Assembly: GCA_024305405.1 (NCBI GenBank)
Contig: JAKNDB010000087.1
Location: 7,752,501 to 7,816,500, forward strand
DNA from: Dirofilaria immitis
Taxonomy: Eukaryota > Nematoda > Chromadorea > Rhabditida > Onchocercidae
Direction: 5' to 3'
DNA: 64,000 bases
Each line of letters starts with the position of its first letter. The first letter of the stretch is position 1. The notes beneath the pieces were generated by a model. It ran no database searches. It had not been told where the DNA came from and saw only the letters and a program-made list of their open reading frames with translations. Below, in pieces: positions 23,322-37,100 of the stretch. Position numbers and translations under genes: made by a program.

Positions 23322-26300
23322 ACTTTCATCTTCTATTTGAGTTAATTTTCGATTGTAAAATTAAAATTTGGTTTAACACAAATGTATATTTTCCTTTTAT
23401 ATGACAATAAATTTTTTCCTTATTTTGACTCTTTCTAACTCAATTTGATTTCTATTATTTATACTCAATTTTTCCTCCAATCATTTACATTTTACATTCA
23501 AAAGAAATTTTCCAATTGCGTTTGTCTTTAGGGAAAAATTTAAAAAAAATTTTAATTCATATTTTTTTCTTCTCTATATACCAAAGGATTAACTTTTCCC
23601 ATTTCTCAAAATTTTCCAAAATTATTTACTTCATTCACTTTATTCATTTTGCCAGCCATAATCCCATTTCGAATCTATGCCAAGGCCAAAATACTATGAC
23701 AACTGCCAAATATTCGAGTGTTAGTTTAAAGGATTAGATGACAATACCTTCTCATTATCAATTTCATTCACCATCATTTATTTCAATTATTATAATTCAA
23801 AGCTTTAATCAGTTTTAATTCATTTTATTTACGCAATATCGTAACATATCCTAATTGTTACTAACACATTTAAAGCAATTGAGCTGAATTGGAAATACAT
23901 TTTTGTCATCCATAGATACTACTATGCAATTAGTTGGGCTGCAATTTGCAAATGTATCATGACAATATTGCAAAACTGATAAGTATGTTTTGAAGCATTT
24001 TTGCAGGGATAATTGTTTTATCGCTCAGAATATCATATATCAAATGACGACTGTCTCGATACAAAAAATTAGATTTATATTTGTAGCCAATCAAAATTAT
24101 CCTATTCTTCTTTTTTATAGAAGCTATAAGAACTGTATGCCTTCCTCGTCATCGTTTCACTTAAACACGATAGAGATGATCCAAATTTGATAGAAGTGAA
24201 TTAAAAATCTAAAAGTTTAATTCTTGGCACAAATTTTATTTTAATGCATCGATTTATCCACAGATAAAATTCTCTCAACTGTGATCTGAAGTCAATTTCA
24301 GTAATCAAAGTAATCAGATAGTTCTAAGATATAAATTACTGAAAACAATTTGCTCATTTGTGTAAGATTTTAAAAAGAAAAAAAGCAATTTTGTACATAA
24401 TATTTCATTCACTGAGTTATAGCATTAAGATCAAATGCCTCCAAATTTTCACTTGAACAAATTTCGATAACGACATAATTTTCTATAATTGCATTATTTA
24501 TTTATCATGTATTATCATCCTTTTCTTTTTCGCTTTTCTGATTTCATAAGACGAATCTTAAAGTATGTATTTCCGTTTTCTGCAAACATTTTAATCCGAT
24601 AAAAATTCAGTTTTTAAAAATAAATCATTTAATCCATTGCTGTTTCCCATTTTAAGCAGAAGAATTCAATAATCAGAACGAAGTTTGGAAAGCAATTTTA
24701 GAAGCTTCAAGTCCTCAATTAAATTTTTCCTTTTTTTCGACATTTTAACTGTGAAAATTTTCTCAAGTATAAAATTATGTTTTAATCACTGCAATTTATT
24801 GCATTAGTTAAAAATAATTGATCGTGAAAAATGATTTATCAGGTACGTGCCAAAGATATCGAGAATGCATGATTTCAAGTCCATTCATGTCGTGATGCAA
24901 CCTAGCAATTCCAAATCTCCTGATCTGAATTAATCTTTCCCGTTCTGGATTTAAAAGATAGTCATATTCTTTCATTTGAAATTGTTGAACTATGCATGAT
25001 GTTTCAGTCTTATCACTTATTACTCCTATCATTCCTATCAATGAAATAAATAATGTTTATTCCATCGAGACATACTCGCCTTTGCTATTGTACCAATATC
25101 ATAGGCCTGTGAAGATATATTGAGCTTGTCTATCCTTTTGTCCAAATTAAGTTATCGAAGTTCTTTTCTTCTGATTTAATGAGAATGGATGAGTATTAAC
25201 GAGATAATGGTGAAGAGTAATAGTATTTATGTAAAAATATTCTTCTCTTTGATCCTTTGAATATCTCGAAAAGTTATATAGGCAATCATTTCAAACGGAA
25301 ATATATTTCTTTTTAACAAAGTGAAATTTCGAAGAGATTATTTTCCTTCCTTTCTTCTAAAGCAGTAGATTGAAAAAATTGAAGATTGAATGCATATGTG
25401 TAAGTTTGTCGTATTTATTTTCTGATTGGCATTATACAAATATTATCTATCGTTCAACTATTACAACATCCATTTTTATATCGGAAAAGAATTTTTGAAT
25501 TTCAAATTTAAATACATTTGCAAAGATTTCAAAGATTAATGCATCTAACAATTCCTTTTAACGAACTATAATAATATAAAAAATAACAAATACCTTCTCC
25601 TTTTCAAAATATCATTACATTCAACAATATATTTCATTTGGTTTTATTTTTAGCTATTAATACCGTTACAATTAATTAGAATTAAAAAGGCTCTAACTAA
25701 TTATAAAAATATTTTAATGGTAAAATTAGATATAATAAGTCTTTTTACTTCTCTGAGAAAAGTCTTTATTACTCCAAGTTATTAAATTATCGCATGATAA
25801 CTTTATTGATTTCACTTTTACGATAGATAGCTTTTTATTCTCTTCATATTGATCTGCTCATAAGAAATGTGCTTCAATGAAAACAATCTTTGATTTGGCA
25901 CAAATTAACATTTCAAAATATATAGCGCTTAAAAAGTCATTTATAGCTATTTGACTATTTGTATTTAACATTAAATTAATGTTAACCAACACTGTTTTGA
26001 TGGATTATAATTTTTTAAAATTTCTATGATTGGCTGATTTTAACGAAATTAGATAAACTAGGCAATCATTAAATTTTATTATTTGTTCGAATATTGGAAT
26101 ATGTAATTTATAACTGATTTCAATAATTTTATTTATTTATTAATACCGTTGTAACTATTTACCAAATATTTTTAACTAAGCACTTTTATTTATTTATTTA
26201 TTGTTTTTATTTTACATTTTTACTACCTCAATTTCTTTTTTTCTCGTATAACGTTTTTCATTACATTCAAACTTTTCTTTTTAATTTTTATAGCGGAACT

Positions 26301-29007
26301 TTGCTTTCTGCTTGAACATAACTTTTTCATTCACAAAATGTTTATGCTTCACTTATTAAGAATAAAGATATACTAAGAGGTAATCTGATAGACTTATGAT
26401 AAGTTTGCTAACATCATTTTGTCATCGAAAAACAAAGCTAACCATTGGTTATTATTCGTTATTTGTTGCTTTTACAAACAATATTTACAAGTTTCGTTAA
26501 TCTTAAAAAGTACTATTTCACATACATGATAAGCTGATAAATAATTCTACTCAATAAGTAACCAAATGGTAGTAGTTAACAAGAAATACAGTATACAAAT
26601 TTTTTCTTTCGTACATCATATTGTTGACTTTGATACAAATTGCTCGAAAATCTTTTTATCTTTACTAAGTAAACATACTCTCGAAAAACAGTTTAGAAAT
26701 TATAATGGGACATAAGTTAATTAATTTCTTCTTAATGTAATATATTCGATCTGAGAATTTATGCTGATAGTAATAGATTTTCAATCAGTTAATTTTAATT
26801 TTGATACATGAAATGCTTTTTGTCGTTTTTTTATTTGATAACCCTTATTCAAATGAATGATTTTTCGTCGTCATTAATTCGTTTACTAACAGAATTATTT
26901 GAGTGTGATAATTTTATGATAAGACTAATATGATAATATGGCCGAAAAGTCTATAATTAATATATTACAAAATATAAATGTAAATATTATTGAAAATTTA
27001 TGATTTTTCTTCATAAGAAATGTTTTTTGTTTCCTGGCTTTCCTTACTCGGATTTTTTATTTTTCGGCTTTGCCTCATTCTATTCTCTAAATTGCTAGGC
27101 TTGCGAGCATTTTTCTTTCTCATTTTCTGAGTCTATTAGCATCTTCCTGGCTCTCGATTTCTGTGTTATTTCTTCAGCTATGCTAAAATGGTCATATGCT
27201 ATCGTTTCTGGTATAAGCCTAGGCTGACCTACCTACATATACAGCTAATAATTCTCTTTGCATTTCTTTTCTCTTTTCATCAGTTTCAAACTTTTTCAAA
27301 CTATATAGAAGATTCATTATAAAAGCAATTTCATACTGTGAATCTCTTCGAATTGTACACTATTTCATTGCTAGCAGTCAGGTATTTGCTAATGAACAAA
27401 CGCTTCATCTATTCTTTTTGTCATTTCTCGATTATAATATCGGCTGCCACCTGTATTGAATGGGAGTGTAGCTGGCTGTCTTCTACTATACTACCGTAGT
27501 CTTTGAAGATGAGTTAGCTAAAATATCGTGAAATACTACACCTAGCCATTGATTTTTCTTAGGGATGGATAGATGAAGAGATGGGTGCAGGCCTCAAATT
27601 GCTTTGCTATGAAATTTTCATATGTATATGAGGCCCGAGACTAGTACTTCCGGCTTCTGACTGAACAGCAATAGTTTTTGAATCTGATCTAAAGCAATGA
27701 AAGCCAATCTTAGCTTATGCGGCAAGGGACTAAATCTTTGACAAATTTTGCCTCTAGCTCAAAGTCATATCTCATAGGTTTCTTTCATTGCCAACAGCTA
27801 AGCAGTTAGGCAGCCATACATGTCCCTAATATGCTTTTCAAACAATCTGGGGTCCAAACAATTTGATGTAAAATGGTCGTCCTTGTTGTCACCGCTTTCT
27901 TTCCCTCTCTTTCAATAAAACTAAGGCCCATTTATGGCAAGCATGAATTTTCATCCTTACATTACATTCTTCGCTGATCGTAATTTTTTATTGTTTCATA
28001 TTATATTTATTTCATATCGTACAAGGCTTCTTTATTAAACTTTTTATAAATTCAATGATCATCTTGGCATTGTTGAACTTCCGATTAATGAACATTTAAT
28101 ATGCAAACATTTAATTAATTTTCACTTCTCATTTCATATTTTTAATTAGCATTACGTTAGTTTTCATCATTTATTTTATCTAATTTACATGATAACAATG
28201 ATTTAGTACTTAATAGGTTTTTTACCCTGAAATTTTTTCATGAAGTTTGTTAAAACAAGAATATTATTCCAAAATGTTTCGAGAAATGTATGGCATTTTT
28301 CAATGTTATTTTAGTGAATTATTGTTTTGAAATTAGCTGATGTTTTGAAATTTTATTGAAAGACTTGCATAGGACTTATTGAATTAATTACATTTAATAA
28401 TATTGGATGAAATTCGAAAGTTATTTAGCGTAGCAAAAATATACGAAAAGTAGGAAAGACAAATCAATAGAACAACACTCGATGCTAAATATATCTAAGG
28501 CCAAATGATCTATACAAATTATTCGTGCTAGCTAGGTTCGATTTTTTGCATCATGGAAATCATATCATTCTAAATTAAATGTTATATATAGGTTGACTTG
28601 ATCTCCAAAAAAATAAAAAAGCAAAAAATGCCTTATTTTTTTACATACTTTTTAGAATAGTTCAGGCTGATACAGTGCTTTGTTCTAAAACTATAAATAA
28701 TGGAAAACATTTTCTCATTTAGCTTAGCTTAAAATTTCATCCATTTGCACATGTTGCAATAATTTAATCCAATTTAATGCAATCTGTTCAATTATCTCTT
28801 TTATTATTTTTTTTCTTCTCTAATCAGTCAAATTTGGAATACCTAAAATTGATTGTTTATGGACACCTTTCCAATGTTAATTAATTAAGTAAAGATTAAA
28901 TTAATACTCATCTTCTTGTCTCCTTATCCTAGTTTTTCATTCAATCATTTTAAAATTTCATTATTTACTGACTTCAAGACAAGCATATATCCTTATTAAT
29001 CAAGCTT

Positions 29008-29048
29008 GAAGAAGAAAGAGAGAGAGAAAAGAAGGAAAGAGAAGAGAA
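29008..29048. repeat. 41-nt pure purine tract
   Basis: Uninterrupted A/G sequence (GAAGAAGAAAGAGAGAGAGA onward) with no pyrimidine on the plus strand. Such mirror-like tracts can form triplex DNA; no gene touches it. Confidence 0.75.
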
Positions 29049-31182
29049 TATTCATGAAAATCGAAATCCATTTTTTCTTTGTCTCACATTCAACAAGCAA
29101 GGAATGATACTTGAAGGAATTAAATTTAAATTAAATCTTTGCTCGATGAAAATATAGCAATATTCCATGACTCAGAAGGCATGAATAAAAGCTTAGAATT
29201 GAATAATTAAACGATAGATGTTTTTTCCTTTTTTTTCTATTCTAATGGCAATGAAAGAACGAATGGAACGATGATAGCATTAGTGTGTGAGGAGCAGACG
29301 AGAATGATAACGATGATAAATCCATCCATGTTTGCATCACTTAACAAAGATGCTCTTCTAGTCTTTCTTTAATCGATGAATGCTTTTTTAGCTTATCGAC
29401 GATCCTTTCTGAAAGAGCTAAGTATCGAAACAAAATCGATAAATTGCTGTTATTATCCGATCATTCAGATAGAAAATTGTCACTGGTGGTTTTCAAATGG
29501 GCTGTTTGGGTCAGATACGTTAGCATAATGATAAAAATTTTTGCCAAAATGTCATAATAATGTGGAGATGTCATGAATCCTAAAAAATTCGGAGTTCGAT
29601 GACAAAAGATAAATGTCTTCATGCTTGCTATATCATAGCATGATATTACCTTTGTTATGTCGTTTTTTTTTATTTAATTTAATTACTTATTGTATTAAGG
29701 TGTAAATTGTCTGAAGTTGACATGCATTCTAAGTATATGATCGGATTCTGAAGGTTCGTTCTCTTTCAATAAATGAGATGTGTAACGTAGCAGAAGAATA
29801 AAATTTGCTCAGTTGTAGGGTTAAATGATCGATTTTTTGACTATTAACCCATCTTCTTCCCTTTTTCTATCATGTAGTAGAAGAGATGAAAAGATGCACC
29901 TCGAGGAATGCTGAATGAGACAAGTTTTAAGGCACGGAACGATCAAAGCAATCCCGGTCAATAGTCTCAGATTCCTTTATTCTTGTCTTTGCTCTTTCTC
30001 TTCTCCACACCGATTCCCGCAATTTCCGTCGTTGTACCCTTATATTTCATAAAATTGAACGCTTTTGTTAATAATTAACAGGTGAAAAGAGGAATATGGT
30101 ATGTCAGCTTATTATCTTTCCATAGGAAAAGCAGCACTGGAAGCCTACTGAAAGTTTTTATCATATATCGCTGCAAATTAAATATCTAATCTATCTATCC
30201 ATATTATATATATATACATATTTGTCTTCGTTATAAACTACTTCCTGCAGTTATTATTTTCAATGAAAAATTCCATTCATGATGTTCCAGAAGGAAGGAC
30301 ATATCGATTTTTCACATAACATCACGATTTTAACTTCCATCTGAATATAATTATATTTTTTGAGCACATCTTGCAATCATTTGATACAACCATTTTTAAA
30401 AGTTATTTTTATGATTATTGAGATATAATGTAAAATTTACTAAGGCCTTTTTAAAAATGTATTATATGAAATAGAAGTTCAAGCTTCTATTTCTCATTTT
30501 TATCGGAGCAAATTTCGTCGAAATTTCCATTTAGACTTGAAATTAAATAGCATTTTTTTTTGGCATTCAATAAAAAGTTTCTATCAAAACGTTAAATTGA
30601 AGCCTTAGTTGCTAAACATGCAACTGAAACAACAAAGTTTCTTGGATACATTTCTGTCATGCAATCATTAGGCCTTCATTTCCTATCTCGGTGAAATGAA
30701 TTTTCTTCCTTCTTTCGGTCTAACTTTAGGACGAAGTTTAGATAAAACTAACAAACCGAGGAATCACTACCTAAATTTCAACCAATTATATAATTTGTTA
30801 GTTGTATCTATCCATTGCTTAAACTATTTTTCTTTCAGAATTTTTTTGATAATGACTTACGTAAATTTCATTTGAAAAAATGTGAAGGAAACCACTTAAA
30901 AAAATTGCCATTCAATTCCGACAATATATAGATTCTGAATAACACGTTTAAAAACTTAAAGAAAACATAGGCACAAATTGAATTTGAATACTATCAATCA
31001 TTTGAAATAAATAAATATAAATACCTAGAATATCAGCACTTAATGATAGAATCAAAATTAATGAATAAATATTATATTTGTGAAAAGCATATTGTTCGTA
31101 AACTCTGTGAACTCACATTTTACAATTGCTCTAAACTGTATGATATTTAGACTAAGCAGGTGAAGGTATTATTGAAATACTT

Positions 31183-31198
31183 TCTCACTACTTCAGCA
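31183..31198 (+). promoter_or_regulatory. Candidate trans-splice acceptor of casy-1
   Basis: TTTCTCACTACTTCAG followed by CA and the ATG of casy-1. A polypyrimidine-AG two bases upstream of the start codon, with no upstream coding exon, is the typical arrangement of a spliced-leader site in nematodes. A second AG (ACTAAGCAG) lies near 31159. Confidence 0.55.
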
Positions 31199-34100
31199 AT
31201 GCCATCTAAAGAATTGTGCCCTGTTAGACGACTGGTACTTCAGATTCTGCTCGGCACAGTTTTTCTTGCTTCTGCTACGTCATCTCATCGGCATCGTGGT
31301 GAGCATATTTCTTTTCATTTCAATTTATCTGAAATAAAATTCCGTAAAATCCATTTTCATCATTTGAATTCCTTTTATACAAATACTTCGTTTTTGCAAG
31401 GGTACTCAAATTTCTAGAAAAATCTTGAGCTAGCTACAAAACTGATTATTGCGCTGAAATACTTCATTTTCAGGTTTTCTCGATTTATGAATTTTTTTAC
31501 GAAAAAAGATTTATGAAACCGGAAGATTTATGAGAAAAACTGTTTTTTTTCTAATTAATTTCAGTATTATGCATTCATTTTCAATTTATTTCCATTAGAG
31601 TTATAAATATTCGTCATCATGTCCTTATTTATTGATGTGATTAATTTTATAATAAAAAAAAACAGTTATTTTATTGAAATATACTTTAAAATTAGACTTG
31701 TTTTGTAATAATTTGATATTGAAAGAGTTTCTTACAAATTGATGTCGAGTATTAGAATTATTTCACGTACTTCAACGTATTATGTATAGTCCATCGAATT
31801 TTTATTAAAAATTTGTGAACACAAAAATTATAATAGTCTTATCACGATTCGAAACTCATGGAGTACTCAGTTTTAAATGAATTCCTTAAGAAAATGTCTT
31901 AAAATAATCTCTCATAAAGAAAATTATCAATTTTTTTTTTTTGTACGAAGGGAATTCTATTTTCTGTAAAAGACATTTTTATTTTTATTTTATTCTTAGC
32001 AATAAATGAAAGCAATCATTTTTTCTGAAAATTAAATTTTCTTCTATTCGTTGCTAGGCCTGAATGAGATCCCTTACTTATGCAATTATTCTAAAAATTT
32101 TCGGCATATTAAAATAATAAATAAAGAAACAAATATAACATGCACTTTTGCTACTGAATGCATATCTACTCTGTGAAATAAAATTTGATTAATAAATCAT
32201 AATATCGAATAATAGTAATGCAACAAAAAAAAAAACTTAGACAGGAGGGAAAGGCTAAAATTTGAAATGTTTTGAACTATTATGTATTTTTTTAATTAGA
32301 AAAAATTTACATATTAATTGCAAAAGCATTTATTTCAGTTCCAATAATCGATCTTGGCGGTGCAGATGAATTGGTTGGTACTGTTCGAGAGGATCGTACC
32401 ATAGTTAATGTTAATCCCAAATTAGATATTATACACGAAACTGGTTAGCTAACCGTCATTGATAGAAATGAGAAATGAATTTTTTCAGAAGCTTTTTAAC
32501 TTTTTTTGGAAACTTTGAAATGCAAAAAACTTTATGTTAAATTCTTGATCATGAATCAAATATCTTAGCTTCAAATTGTACCAAAATATATTTAGCATTC
32601 ACTAAACGGTATACTACAAATGAATGATATAATGCCAATTTCTCGAAGGAATCTTATGAGACCAAACTTTTAAACATTTACTTTAAATATGCTCATTAAT
32701 TATTTTGATTGTGACACCCGATTTACCTGATCAAATATTTAGAAAATTTTTTAAGAATATATTTTTCTCCTTTTCAATAATTTCTCACTTATAACTGTTA
32801 ATGAGTTTCTAAGAATTAATCGGAATTATCCAAACAAAACATAACTTTCTAAAATGAGTTTTAGTCATTTAAATATCAAATATTTTTAATTTTAATTCAT
32901 AATTTATTCGACTGAATAAAAATCGAATTGGTCTGAACGATTTAAGGTCCGGTATGCCGATATGAACTCACAAGCGAAGATTCCGACGATATACCATTTA
33001 CGGTTGAAATAAACGATGAAAAAGAAGGCTCGGGTACTATACGAGTAAAAGATGGCGTACATTTAGATTGTAGTAATCCGCAGTACCTTCTTAATGTAGT
33101 AGCAGTCCGTTGTGATGATGATGCTAGGTCGGAAAGGTATATTTTTATTTGTAAATTAACACGAAGAAAAAATATTGATTTCATCCTTCGAAAAGTTGGC
33201 TATGATTGTTTATATGTTTATCCAATCACAAAGTCCAACAATTGAAGATTACAAAGTAATACTGTGGGTTATTCCTTTCATTGACATTTCTTGTTTCAAC
33301 TTTCAATGCCATGCTCTCTTTTATATTAGAAGAAAAATTCAAGTGCTAGGAAGAAAAATTAAATTTTAATGAAATTTTTCTGGCATTCATATGAAATCCA
33401 ATTCATTCGTTGGTTTTTATTTTTTGAATCAAAATGTTTAATTCATTTAATTTTTCTTTCTCAAATTAAAAATTTAAATTTATTGGCCAAGAATTCTAGG
33501 CTTAAGAAAACAGAATGCACTTTAACCATTGAAATAATCATTTTAGAGGCTTTGATGAGATTTTCATTCTTTGAGTAAAAATGTCACGAACAGAATGTAA
33601 ACGAATTTCCGAAAGGAAAAAATCCTAAATAATGAATTTTTCATCCATTTCTTTTGCTTTTGAATTATAGTTAAATGACATAAGTAAATAGAAAAAAATT
33701 AATAATGCTTGGGATAAGGTAATTCAAAGAGAGAAAGGAAATATTTTTCAATTCTTAGTATTTACATAAATTCTCACAACCCCATTGTCGGATTTCTCAA
33801 TTGAAATTCTTATCAAAACTAACAAATTTTATCAAATTTTTCTCACACTACAGATTGACTTTTGATTTAATTACTCAAATAAGTTTACACTTCACAAAAT
33901 GGCAATTATAATTGGGTTGAAAAAGTTAGTAAAATCGAGAGGTTAAACGATTATTTTCTAAATTGAAAAAAAGAACTCTTCATTTCAATACTTTCCACCA
34001 AATTCTATAAGATTAAAGACCTTCTAAAAAAAAAAACAGAAACTTATGCAACATCTGATCTTCTGGCTTAATTCTTCACAACATAGCAATTTTTTTAAAA

Positions 34101-37100
34101 TATTAAATTCAAAAATACTATTTCAGCGCACGGCTGCGAATATCGGTGAAAGATATAAATGATCATGCGCCAGTATTCTTACATCCATGGTATACTTTTA
34201 ATGTCAACGAAGGTAAGATTTAGTGTGATATGGTAAATTATTGTTGAAATAAATTGACCTCATAATAATTAGCCAATTATGCCATTTTTTTAGACGAATA
34301 CAATATATTCATTATGTTAATAAGAGTAAGTTATTTCTAAAATAATTAGGTTCCAGGAAAAATCTACAGCGAATTAGCTCGATTGCAAGCGACTGATAAG
34401 GATTGTGGTCATCCTTACGGACAGATATGCAGATATCAGATCACAAATGCATTGGATGGATTTCCTTTCGCTATCGATGATCAGGTTCCGCTTGGCCTAT
34501 TATTTTATTCATTGCTGCTGATCAGATTTCCACAGCTAACATTAGCCAACTAATAATTATAAGGATATTCCTTCTTTTCTATTTAAAAGCTACTTCATGT
34601 CCCGATGAAATATTTAATTAGTTTAGGATGGAAGTTTATTATTGAAATCAGTGAATTCAGAGTTTAACTTAAACATGGAATTTTTAATTTTTCATCAGGG
34701 TATTCTACGGAATACGCGACCACTGAACTATACTCAAGCCAAGTCTTACATTCTAACAGTTGTCGCCCATGATTGCGGTATGCGCCAGTCCAAATCAACT
34801 CTTGTCACTATCAATGTTCATGAAGCTTGTGTGGATGGTATCCAGGGTATACCAGACCGAGTAATCTACATTCCTGGATCTGGAAGTGTCCGGATTGCAC
34901 CGAACGCACAAATTGTCACTTGTGCGGAAGCACAATCATGTACCCTAGAAAGTGTAAAAAGTATCCTAACACTTCAAACTGATCATTTAACAAATGGATG
35001 CGATCGGAATGATTTTGTTCCGGAAGCAATTCAGAACAAGTAAGTGGATTTCTAGATTAAAGAAAAAAGTGCTTAACAATTTCAATACTTTTTATAATAA
35101 GATTGCTTTTTGTTGCTCCAGTTATCGAATTGAATAATTTCAATTTACCACAAACCATTGAGACCTAATTTTGGGAATATGCAGATGTGGAATGGATGTA
35201 TCAACAATTACACTATTAGCAGCAAATGATGACAATGGAGCTGATAACGGTGTGATAACCGACAAATATGCTTTTGATGGAAAGTCGAATTCAGTAATTA
35301 TATCAGAGGAAAAAGTGGGTAGTGTTATTCCATTGAAGTTTACACTGACGTTTTCAATGAAACATGCTCATGGCAGCAAGGAGGAACAAGCTCTCAAACA
35401 AACAATCCTATGTGAAAGCGATTATACGAGTAGATTTCTTGCTACTTTCAAGAACACTTTCTTAAATAAGATGACATCTCTGTCACAGAAATAGGAAAGT
35501 TAAAATAGTAATGTAATATATAGCTTTAACTTATAAAAATAAATCAAATAAATTCCAAAAAAAATCAACGATAGACTTATCATTTTACTAATTTATTAGC
35601 CAAGCGAAACGCGAGAAACAGTTAGAGCTATCAATTGTGATATCATCAGATCTAAGAGAGATCCACAGATACTTTTTTTACCCCTATCTACTATAATGCA
35701 AGCTAATTTTAGACATGAATCGTCATCATTTTGCGGTTTATATACGACATTGCAAGTTAGAAATGTTGATGCGTCGAGAAAGTAATGCTGAAGCTGCATT
35801 CCGTGCTGCCGAATGGCGGTGGAGCATTCCGGAAACTTGCGATAATCATTGGCATTCATATTCAATCTTGTTTGCATCTGTTGATAAGGTAAATATATTT
35901 CTACCGCTCGGATTTTTGATAAACATTTTATTTATCTGATAATCACTTAGATGCGATTCTGAAAAAACTATAGAAGAAAATTGAAAACAAATAACTCCTC
36001 GATTATTGCTCTCAGTAAATGCTTTCCAATGATACTGAAAGAAAAGTTATTGTTTTCCATCTTCAACTTTATGACCTCTTTTTAAGGATAATATTTCTTC
36101 TGCCTTTTTCATTTGCTATAGTACACTAAGCTATATTTAGGTTGACTTATACATCGATGGTCGGAAATTTATAGCAACGAAAGAGAACCCAGAAATATTG
36201 GATGACTGGCCATTACATCGTATCAAAGATACAGTCAGATGCTTCTATAATTCTCAATTTATCACTAGTTTTTGCATAATTCAAATTTTCTCTTTCTACC
36301 ACTTCCATTTCACTGCTAAATTTCGCATTTCAATGACATATTGTCAAGAGTTACAAATGAAATTTATAATCTTATAATGTGATGTATGTTTTACAGAAAA
36401 CTCGTCTAGTTGTTGGAGCATGTTGGCATGGTCGTAACCGCATGATGTCGCAATTTTTCAAAGGTCATCTAGCTTCCATCTATTATTTACCACATAAACT
36501 TGAACAACCGCAAGTTCTTCAATGTCCCCACCAGTGCAAAGAGAAGCTGGAATTCAATGCCATCGATCAATTGGTACCAGGAGAGGTTTGTGTTTCAATT
36601 AAAATTTTACAATACCTAGACTGGTCGAGATTTTATCTCTGCAAATGAAATATCAACAGTCAACATCAGAATGAAAATAAAATATAAATAATTTTCGAGA
36701 TTCTTTTTCAACAGAATGCAATCTTTGATATGGATTCATCTTCTTTCTCCTTGAAAGCAAATACTGCCGAAGATTTATCACTCTTACTTCAACAAATTAC
36801 ATATACAAATACAAAGAAACCACCGACACCAGGACGTCGTACATTCTTTATCAATACAACCGTCCTATGCGCTGATGGGAAAACGGTTCGTTGATGGAAG
36901 TATTTTTGATTAAAAATCAAAATTCATAGCTATCGAAAGATTTTTTTCTAAATTCAATTTGTCAAAAGGATAATATCTTTGAAAATTCAATTACCGCTTT
37001 TTATTTCTCAAATTTGTTGTTTATATTTACTACATTCTTTTTAGCTTACTCTTAATCCTAGTAAAGGTTCCATATTGGTCCAGCGAGAAGCTGAACCTGT

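Larger units (their letters stand above)
18360..31198. other. Gene-poor 12.8-kb region
   Basis: I see no conserved ex on, tRNA or other RNA gene on either strand. It holds AT-rich sequence, a run of AACAATAATC-type low-complexity sequence (about 20230-20720), TTGTTG repeats (about 22530-22575), a somewhat GC-richer stretch (about 27000-27950), and the hairpin, tandem and purine repeats listed separately. The right end must include the casy-1 promoter. Distant neuronal enhancers or non-coding transcripts cannot be excluded from sequence alone. Confidence 0.45.

Noticed and set aside
24808..25041. 77-codon minus-strand open frame in the gene desert
   Set aside because: No family likeness, no splice partners, composition like the surroundings.
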